Assembly (NCBI GenBank): GCA_013152435.1
Contig: JAADGJ010000133.1
Location: forward strand, 1-47,127
Reading direction: 5' to 3'
From: Chloroflexota bacterium
GTDB taxonomy: Bacteria > Chloroflexota > Anaerolineae > DUEN01
Length of the DNA stretch: 47,127 bases
A model generated the notes under the pieces. It was not told where the DNA came from. It did not search any database and worked only from the letters and a program-made list of their open reading frames with translations. Within the stretch, counting starts at the first letter, position 1; the number at the start of each line of letters is the position of its first letter. Below, in pieces: positions 42,580 through 47,127 of this stretch. Position numbers and translations under genes: made by a program.

Positions 42580-42608
42580 TTTATAGCGCAGCCCATCGCT
42601 TCTGTCAA
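42580..42608 (-). promoter_or_regulatory. Consensus promoter of the APC permease gene
   Basis: On the minus strand TTGACA (42608-42603), 17 bases, TATAAA (42585-42580); the start is predicted near 42573. The -35 box is nine bases from the direct repeat that flanks a MITE-like element, so sequence upstream of the promoter has probably been replaced by the insertion. Confidence 0.88.
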
Positions 42609-42617
42609 AATGACCCT

Positions 42618-42900
42618 CGGGTCATCCTAGGGCCTTTTCAAAGGCCAACGTCCATATTGGCATACATGGCGCCTGCAGGGGCGAGGCAAGGTGTCGTGTC
42701 TGTATACGCGTCTTCTCGGTTTCCCCCACCACCCACCGTTGAGCCCCCTTCTCCCGGGCTCGGGAGAAGGGGGGTTGGGGGATGAGGGCTGTTTTCCCTC
42801 GGTCGATGATCAGGAGAATGTCTTGCATCGGGCGACACGCGGGGTGTTCCTACCACCCCGATTTCCATCACTGACTTTGAAAAAGCCCTGCGGGTCATCC
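42618..42900. mobile_element. MITE-like element with flanking 10-bp direct repeats
   Basis: Exact copies of CGGGTCATCC lie at 42618-42627 and 42891-42900. One base inside each are inverted ends: AGGGCCTTTTCAAAG (42629-42643) and CTTTGAAAAAGCCCT (42875-42889), which match at 14 of 15 positions when one is reversed. The 263-bp interior has a 13-bp hairpin (42744-42773) and a 7-bp hairpin (CGGGGTG/CACCCCG near 42840-42860), and no credible gene. This is the structure of a non-autonomous miniature transposable element with a 10-bp target duplication. The parent family was not identified. Confidence 0.7.
42744..42773. repeat. 13-bp hairpin inside the MITE-like element
   Basis: CCCCCTTCTCCCG and its exact reverse complement flank the four-base loop GGCT. 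The purine-rich tail that follows (GGGGTTGGGGGATGAGGG) resembles interspersed spacer repeats often seen in Chloroflexota genomes; that resemblance is from memory, not a search. Confidence 0.65.
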
Positions 42901-43161
42901 CCATCAGGAGAAGCGCGCAGGAACCCGGCTTGCTTCCGCCTCGCGCTCGCCCTTCCGGAAGAAGCCTTTCTCCCGCCTCCGACCTGCCCGGCCTCGGCCC
43001 AGATCCTCGCGGAAAGGGCCGAGAAAGGCAGACAAGCTGGGAAAGTAGGATTTCTGTGGAGGGGCCCCCTCCACACCTCCCCCTGTGAAGCACGCAGAAG
43101 GAAGCTCAACGGATCAGGATCACCGATGAATCAGGATCCACTACCTTGTAAGAAAGGCAGC
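42901..43161. repeat. Palindrome-rich non-coding segment
   Basis: No convincing gene lies here. Several inverted repeats occur: CTCGGCCC/GGGCCGAG (42993-43023), GCCTTTCTC/GAGAAAGGC (42964-43029, competing with the previous stem), and GTGGAGGGG/CCCCTCCAC (43056-43074). A direct repeat ATCAGGATC occurs twice near 43112-43140. It may be a decayed second element or a structured spacer. Open frames crossing it (42638-43093, 42691-43290, 42810-43109) look spurious. Confidence 0.5.
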
Positions 43162-43191
43162 TTGACGGCTTCTCTCACTTCATCTTATAAT
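43162..43191 (+). promoter_or_regulatory. Promoter of the B12-binding subunit and meaB genes
   Basis: TTGACG (43162-43167), 18 bases, TATAAT (43186-43191). The predicted start near 43198 leaves a 25-base leader before ATG 43223 and rules out the in-frame ATG at 43193. Confidence 0.82.
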
Positions 43192-43222
43192 CATGTCACA
43201 CCGATTTCCGATGGGAGACCCT

Positions 43223-43633
43223 ATGTCCGACCGCAAGATCCGAGTCCTAATCGCCAAACCCGGCCTGGACGGCCACGACCGCGGCGCTAAGGTGGTAGCG
43301 CGGGCGCTACGCGACGCGGGGATGGAGGTCATCTACACGGGCATCCGACAAACCCCGGAGATGATCGCCGAGGCCGCCCTGCAGGAGGACGTGGATGTCG
43401 TCGGGTTGAGCATCCTCTCCGGCGCCCACATGACGCTATGCCCTCGCGTTGTGGAGCTGCTGCGACAGCAGGGTATGGACGACATCATCGTGCTCGTCGG
43501 CGGGATCATCCCGGAGGAAGACAAGGCGGCCCTGGAGGCCGCCGGAATCCATGCCGTATTCGGCCCCGGAACTCCTCTACAAGAGATCATCGACTTCGTC
43601 CATCGCGCGGTGAAGGCACCGACTGAGGCATAG
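43223..43633 (+). CDS. B12-binding subunit of methylmalonyl-CoA mutase (C-terminal domain protein)
   Basis: The 136-residue protein is a stand-alone cobalamin-binding domain: DGHDRG at 16-21 with the lower-ligand His18, GLSILSGAH near 64-72 and GGIIPEED near 93-100. It matches the small B12 subunit of two-part acyl-CoA mutases, which rearrange methylmalonyl-CoA and succinyl-CoA or related acyl-CoAs. ATG 43223 has GGGAG five bases upstream. The catalytic large subunit is not adjacent and must be encoded elsewhere. meaB starts four bases after its stop, so the two are cotranscribed. Confidence 0.92.
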   Translation: MSDRKIRVLIAKPGLDGHDRGAKVVARALRDAGMEVIYTGIRQTPEMIAEAALQEDVDVVGLSILSGAHMTLCPRVVELLRQQGMDDIIVLVGGIIPEEDKAALEAAGIHAVFGPGTPLQEIIDFVHRAVKAPTEA

Positions 43634-43637
43634 CGAA

Positions 43638-44642
43638 ATGGATATCGCCGATCGCTTGCTGGCGGGGGACCGACGGGCGCTGGCCCGGACGATCACCCTG
43701 ATCGAGAACGGTGACCCTGAGGCCCGGTCCATCCTGCAGCGGCTCTACGCGCACACCGGCCACGCCCATATCGTCGGCGTGACCGGCGCTCCCGGCTCCG
43801 GCAAATCCACTCTCGTCAGCGCGATGGCACGCGCGTATCGGGAGCGCAACCAGGCCGTGGGCATCATCGCGGTCGATCCCACCAGCCCCTTCACCGGCGG
43901 GGCGCTCCTGGGCGACCGCGTGCGCATGCGCGATCTGGCAGGGGACCCGGGCGTGTTCATCCGGAGCATGGCCACACGCGGCCACCTGGGGGGACTGGCC
44001 CGCGCCACATCCGAGGTCATCATGGCGCTGGACGCGGCGGGCTACCAGAGGATCCTGGTGGAGACGGTGGGCGTGGGACAGGCGGAGGTCGACATCGCCC
44101 GGACGGCCCACACCACCATCGTCGTGCAGGCACCCGGCATGGGCGACGAGGTCCAGGCCATCAAAGCCGGCGTTCTGGAGATCGCCGACGTCCTGGTCAT
44201 CAACAAGGCGGATCGGGACGGCGTGGAGCGCACCGAGTCAGCCCTGCGGATGGCCCTGGAGGCTGGGGAACAAGTCTCCCATCACGGCCGCTTCATGAGC
44301 ATCGAACCCCTGAAACCACCCTCGCCGGGATGGCGTCCCCCCATCCTCCGCACGGTGGCCACCGCACAAGAGGGCATCTCGGGGCTGGTGGACGCGGTGG
44401 AACGACACGCCGCATACCTTCAGGAGAGCGGCCGTTGGCACGAAAGGGAGCGCACGCGCGTGGAACTCACCCTTCGGGAGATCCTGCGCGATGAGCTGAT
44501 GGCGCTGTTGATGACGAGGCTACCTCGCCACCTCGTGGAGACGCACCTGCAGCAGATCGTAGCGCGCGCCCTCGACCCCTACAGCGCAGCTGTGGCGCTG
44601 CTGACAGCGACGATGCGAACGGATGAGGGAACCGTTGGCTGA
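43638..44642 (+). CDS. meaB: Methylmalonyl-CoA mutase-associated GTPase MeaB
   Basis: MeaB is a G3E-type P-loop GTPase that loads and protects the B12 cofactor of acyl-CoA mutases. Walker A GAPGSGKST lies at residues 50-58. IIAVDPTSPFTGGALLGDRVRM (switch region) and VETVGVGQAEVDIA follow, then NKAD for guanine recognition near 194. The C-terminal helices mediate dimerisation. The length of 334 residues is standard. It follows the B12 subunit gene by four bases, which supports its role. Confidence 0.95.
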   Translation: MDIADRLLAGDRRALARTITLIENGDPEARSILQRLYAHTGHAHIVGVTGAPGSGKSTLVSAMARAYRERNQAVGIIAVDPTSPFTGGALLGDRVRMRDLAGDPGVFIRSMATRGHLGGLARATSEVIMALDAAGYQRILVETVGVGQAEVDIARTAHTTIVVQAPGMGDEVQAIKAGVLEIADVLVINKADRDGVERTESALRMALEAGEQVSHHGRFMSIEPLKPPSPGWRPPILRTVATAQEGISGLVDAVERHAAYLQESGRWHERERTRVELTLREILRDELMALLMTRLPRHLVETHLQQIVARALDPYSAAVALLTATMRTDEGTVG

Positions 44643-44870
44643 TCCTCAATGGCCGAGCCAGACGAAGGAAACACGAGGTGAAAACCTCCCTTATAAACAC
44701 CCCACAAATTCTCGCATGAAGCGACTTCCTCCCTTCCACAGACGACCTGCATTCCCTCCCTATATGGCGGCCCGGTATAGTACGGCGTCGATCCGGGGGC
44801 AACGCCGTCTCAAGCCACATACGCATCTTGCAACACGCGCGATGACCACCCATAACCCGGAGAGCACAAG
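44643..44870 (+). other. Intergenic region between meaB and prs
   Basis: No gene is seen. A small GAGGT-GAAA-ACCTC hairpin (44675-44688) follows meaB without a T tract. TATAGT at 44776-44781 may be the prs -10 box, but the -35 is poor. Confidence 0.4.
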
Positions 44871-45833
44871 ATGGATCGCATGTACGGTGAACTGACCATT
44901 ATCAGCGGCACCGCCAACGAGCCTCTCGCACAGGAGATCTGCCGGTACCTGGGCATCCAGCCGACGTCCGCGGACGTCTTCCAGTTTCCCAACGAGAACA
45001 TCTTCTGCAAGCTCCATCAGAGCGTGCGAGGGAAGGACGTATTCCTGATCCAACCCACCTGCTCGCCTGTGAACAAGAACATCATGGAGCTGCTCATCAT
45101 GATCGACTGCCTCCGGCGTGATTCGGCCGGACGCATCACCGCCGTCATCCCCTATTACGCCTACGGGCGAACGGACAAGAAAGATCAACCCCGGGTCCCC
45201 ATCACCGCCCGGCTGCTGGCCGATCTGATCACCGTCGCCGGGGCCGATCGCTTCCTCTCCGTCGACCTGCACGCCCAGCAGATCCAGGGGTTCTTCACGA
45301 TTCCGGTGGACGAGCTCACCGCGTTGCACATGTTTGTAGACTATTTCGCCGGGAAGAAGCTCCCCAGCCTCACCGTCGTCGCCCCGGATATCGGGGCCGC
45401 CCGGAGAGCCCGAAATTTCGCCGAACGGCTGAACGCCTCTCTGGCCATCATCGAGAAGCGCCGGACACTGGACGGCTCATCCACGGCCATGTTCAGCCTG
45501 ATCGGCGACGTGCGCGGGCGTCCGGTCATCATCGTGGATGACGAGATCGACACGGCTGGGACGCTCTCCCGCGCCGTCCACTTCCTGTGGGAGCGCGGCG
45601 CCCAACAGGTGTACGCCTGCGCCACGCACCCGATCCTGTCCGGGTCCGCCGCGGACCGCATTCGCGAGAGCAACCTGACGGAGCTGGTGGTCACCAACAC
45701 CGTGCCAATCCCTCCGGAGAAGATGGAGCGCCTGGGCGGCTGCGTGACCGTGCTCTCCATCGCCCCCCTGCTGGGCGAGGTGATTCGGCGCATCCACGAG
45801 GGCATCTCCGTCGGGGAGCTGTTCGACGAATGA
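44871..45833 (+). CDS. prs: Ribose-phosphate pyrophosphokinase (PRPP synthase)
   Basis: The enzyme makes phosphoribosyl pyrophosphate from ribose 5-phosphate and ATP for nucleotide, histidine and tryptophan synthesis. The ATP-loop segment YYAYGRTDKKDQPR (near residues 93-106), VDLHAQQIQGFF with the metal-binding His, and the ribose-phosphate loop IIVDDEIDTAGT (near 219-230) are present. Some residues, such as DKKD in place of the usual DRK, resemble eukaryotic PRPS more than E. coli Prs. Length is 320 residues. ATG 44871 has GGAG eight bases upstream. Its stop overlaps the start of the deacetylase gene by four bases. Confidence 0.93.
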   Translation: MDRMYGELTIISGTANEPLAQEICRYLGIQPTSADVFQFPNENIFCKLHQSVRGKDVFLIQPTCSPVNKNIMELLIMIDCLRRDSAGRITAVIPYYAYGRTDKKDQPRVPITARLLADLITVAGADRFLSVDLHAQQIQGFFTIPVDELTALHMFVDYFAGKKLPSLTVVAPDIGAARRARNFAERLNASLAIIEKRRTLDGSSTAMFSLIGDVRGRPVIIVDDEIDTAGTLSRAVHFLWERGAQQVYACATHPILSGSAADRIRESNLTELVVTNTVPIPPEKMERLGGCVTVLSIAPLLGEVIRRIHEGISVGELFDE

Positions 45834-46765
45834 CCCGGCCCCTCTTCTGGCCATCGATCCTCCTCCTCGTCTGGATGCTGGCCGGATGCCGGGCGTCGCC
45901 GCGCACCTATGAGCCCGCCATTCCAACGGGCGCGGAGACGCCCCGCCCCACGGCGACATTCACCTCGACGCCGCAGCGAACCTCCACAGCGATGCGACCA
46001 CGCGCCACATCGCCATCGCCATCCGCAGCGACCGCCACCCGGAAGCCCCTCCCGCCCACCGAGGAGCACTCCACCCCCACGTCGATTCCCACACCCAGCC
46101 GTGTCTCGACGCCCTCCGCCGGGGGGAGCGAAGCACCCCTCCCCACCCCCAGCCCGGAGGAGATCCTGATCGGCCGCCGCGAGGGCCGAATGGTCCACAT
46201 CGGATTCGACGTGGAAGGCGATCCCCGCATCCTGGACGAGCTCCTCGCCGTATTAGAGGAGGAAGGCTACCGCACCACCTTCTTCCTGCAAGGGGAGTGG
46301 GTCCAGTATCATCCCGAAGCCACGAAACGCATCGCGGCGGCCGGCCACGAGCTGGGCAATCACTCCTGGAGCCATCCGGACATGCGGACCCTGGATGAGG
46401 CTGGGATCGAACGGGAGATCCGGGACACGGAAGCCCTCGTCTGGAAGCTCACCGGGCGCAGCACGAAGCCGTTCTTCCGCCCGCCCTACGGGCTGCGCAA
46501 CGCGCTGGTCCGAGAGGTGGCGTATCGGCTGGGGTACACCACGGTGATATGGACCTTCGGCGCGCAGGACTGGGAGCCCAACGCCGATGAGAACTCAGTA
46601 TATCGTAATCTGGTGGATCACGCGGCCCCGGGCGTGATCTTCTACCTGCACACCAGCCACAACTTCAACCCGCCGGCGGTTCGACGGGCCATCCGGACGC
46701 TGCGCGAGCGAGGATTTCGGCTGGTATCCCTCAGCGAGCTGGTCACCTCGCCCTCCGAGCCGTAG
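45830..46765 (+). CDS. Lipoprotein polysaccharide deacetylase (NodB/CE4 family)
   Basis: A lipoprotein signal (LLLVWMLAGC) is followed by a Thr/Pro/Ser-rich linker of about 95 residues, then a NodB domain. Metal and catalytic motifs are His178 and His182 in NHSWSHPD, RPPYG near 218 and LHTSH near 270. The first motif reads FDVEGD (Asp127) rather than TFDDG, so the usual metal-binding second Asp is replaced. Members remove acetyl groups from peptidoglycan or other glycans outside the cell. ATG 45830 overlaps the prs stop by four bases. Length 311 residues. The polysaccharide target is not known. Confidence 0.88.
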   Translation: MTRPLFWPSILLLVWMLAGCRASPRTYEPAIPTGAETPRPTATFTSTPQRTSTAMRPRATSPSPSAATATRKPLPPTEEHSTPTSIPTPSRVSTPSAGGSEAPLPTPSPEEILIGRREGRMVHIGFDVEGDPRILDELLAVLEEEGYRTTFFLQGEWVQYHPEATKRIAAAGHELGNHSWSHPDMRTLDEAGIEREIRDTEALVWKLTGRSTKPFFRPPYGLRNALVREVAYRLGYTTVIWTFGAQDWEPNADENSVYRNLVDHAAPGVIFYLHTSHNFNPPAVRRAIRTLRERGFRLVSLSELVTSPSEP

Positions 46766-46893
46766 CGGGGCGGGAACGGAGCCGGCCCGACGTCGGAGTG
46801 GGTGCGGCCCGGCCTCCCATCCCCCTCAAAAGCCCACCCTCCATCAGAGAGTACATCTCCTGCGGAGGCCGCACGCTGGTATGCACAAACAAC
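46766..46893 (+). other. Intergenic region after the deacetylase gene
   Basis: No gene or clear terminator is seen in these 128 bases. GC-rich partial inverted repeats near 46780-46820 may form a weak stem. A short open frame on the opposite strand (46743-46970) is not supported by codon pattern or start signals. Confidence 0.4.
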
Positions 46894-46922
46894 TTGATTT
46901 TTCCCCTCGGATGGTGTAAACT
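46894..46922 (+). promoter_or_regulatory. Candidate recA promoter
   Basis: TTGATT (46894-46899), 17 bases, TAAACT (46917-46922), with a start near 46929 and a leader of about 83 bases. I see no SOS box of the CTGTN8ACAG or GAACN4GTTC type next to it. Confidence 0.6.
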
Positions 46923-46940
46923 AAAATCGCCAGTATCTGT

Positions 46941-46991
46941 ACTTTCTCTCTTGGAGAGACCAGGTCGCACAAATTTTAGGGAAGAGAAAGT
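46941..46991 (+). promoter_or_regulatory. recA leader with two competing stems
   Basis: TCTCTC/GAGAGA (46945-46959) can form a local hairpin. ACTTTCTCT (46941-46949) can instead pair with AGAGAAAGT (46983-46991), which ends eight bases before the ribosome-binding site. The two folds share bases and exclude each other. Confidence 0.4.
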
Positions 46992-47011
46992 TTCAGCGGA
47001 GGAACGAGCGG

Positions 47012-47127
47012 ATGGAAGCCGGACGTCGGAAAGCTCTGGACACGACCTTGGCGAACCTGCAGAAGCGGTTTGGGGAAGGCGTGATCATGCGGTTGGGGGA
47101 GGCGACGCATCTGCAGGTGGACGTGAT
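47012..47127 (+). CDS. recA: Recombinase RecA, N-terminal fragment
   Basis: The window ends 38 codons into this gene. The visible residues include KALDTTLANLQKRFGEGVIM and RLGEATHLQVDV, which match the N-terminal helix and first strand of RecA (KQFGKGSIMRLG in E. coli). RecA forms filaments on single-stranded DNA for strand exchange and triggers LexA cleavage. ATG 47012 has GGAGGA nine bases upstream. The catalytic core and Walker motifs lie outside the window. Confidence 0.9.
   Translation, partial: MEAGRRKALDTTLANLQKRFGEGVIMRLGEATHLQVDV

Noticed and set aside
42638-43290. Open frames of 99-199 codons on both strands in the repeat-rich spacer
   Set aside because: They cross the MITE-like ends and palindromes, lack ribosome-binding sites and have no recognisable protein features.
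46880-47011. LexA/SOS box at recA
   Set aside because: Neither CTGT-N8-ACAG nor GAAC-N4-GTTC is present; a lineage-specific box cannot be excluded.

Overview
The window is a GC-rich, gene-dense bacterial chromosome segment with about 46 protein genes in short operons. Two are cut by the window edges: an unknown protein at the left end and recA at the right end. I see no rRNA, tRNA, CRISPR array or prophage. The gene set suggests a thermophilic or thermotolerant anaerobe or facultative anaerobe, most likely of the Chloroflexota. The reasons are a tandem-thioredoxin protein disulfide oxidoreductase, GlpABC-type glycerol-3-phosphate dehydrogenase, MeaB with a separate B12-binding mutase subunit, a beta-CASP nuclease, and palindrome-rich spacer DNA of a kind common in that phylum. 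This placement is inference; no 16S gene is present.

Layout. 1-3888 (+): end of an unknown protein, then fabF, fabH and a Nudix gene (fatty-acid initiation and elongation). 3972-7034 (-): a thiol-redox stress block made of an ECF sigma factor, a ZAS-type anti-sigma factor, a glutaredoxin, groES, an OsmC-family protein, a small coiled-coil protein, and a separately transcribed disulfide oxidoreductase. The sigma gene and the oxidoreductase gene carry nearly identical ECF-type promoter sequences. 7235-9818 (+): hydantoinase/oxoprolinase-like protein and mobB. 9812-14288: a CHAT-domain protease, a prepilin peptidase, an unknown membrane protein and an EamA exporter. 14293-20062 (-): glpA, a small membrane protein, glpB, glpC and panE as one operon behind a strong promoter, with plsY upstream behind its own terminator.

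21294-25651 (-): a polar amino-acid ABC transporter in a likely operon with a homocysteine S-methyltransferase and a UroD-fold protein. 25830-32420 (-): a livKHMGF branched-chain amino-acid transporter plus an MBL-fold hydrolase. 32790-34622 (-): tsaE-tsaB-rimI, apparently transcribed as a leaderless mRNA. 34722-36519 (-): two CBS-pair proteins and a small membrane protein. 36897-40420 (+): corA, rnd and a beta-CASP nuclease. 40619-42460 (-): a KimA-like APC permease with an attenuator-like leader. 42618-42900: a MITE-like element with imperfect terminal inverted repeats and 10-bp flanking direct repeats, next to the permease promoter. 43223-44642 (+): B12-binding mutase subunit and meaB. 44871-46765 (+): prs and a lipoprotein polysaccharide deacetylase. 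46894-47127 (+): recA promoter, a foldable leader and the first 38 codons.

Sigma-70-like promoters are easy to read by eye. Several match TTGACA-N17-TATAAT closely, which helped fix start codons. The most interesting items are the ECF/redox regulon, the MITE-like element upstream of the permease, the leaderless tsa operon, the unknown membrane protein inside the glp operon, and the transporter-methyltransferase operon.
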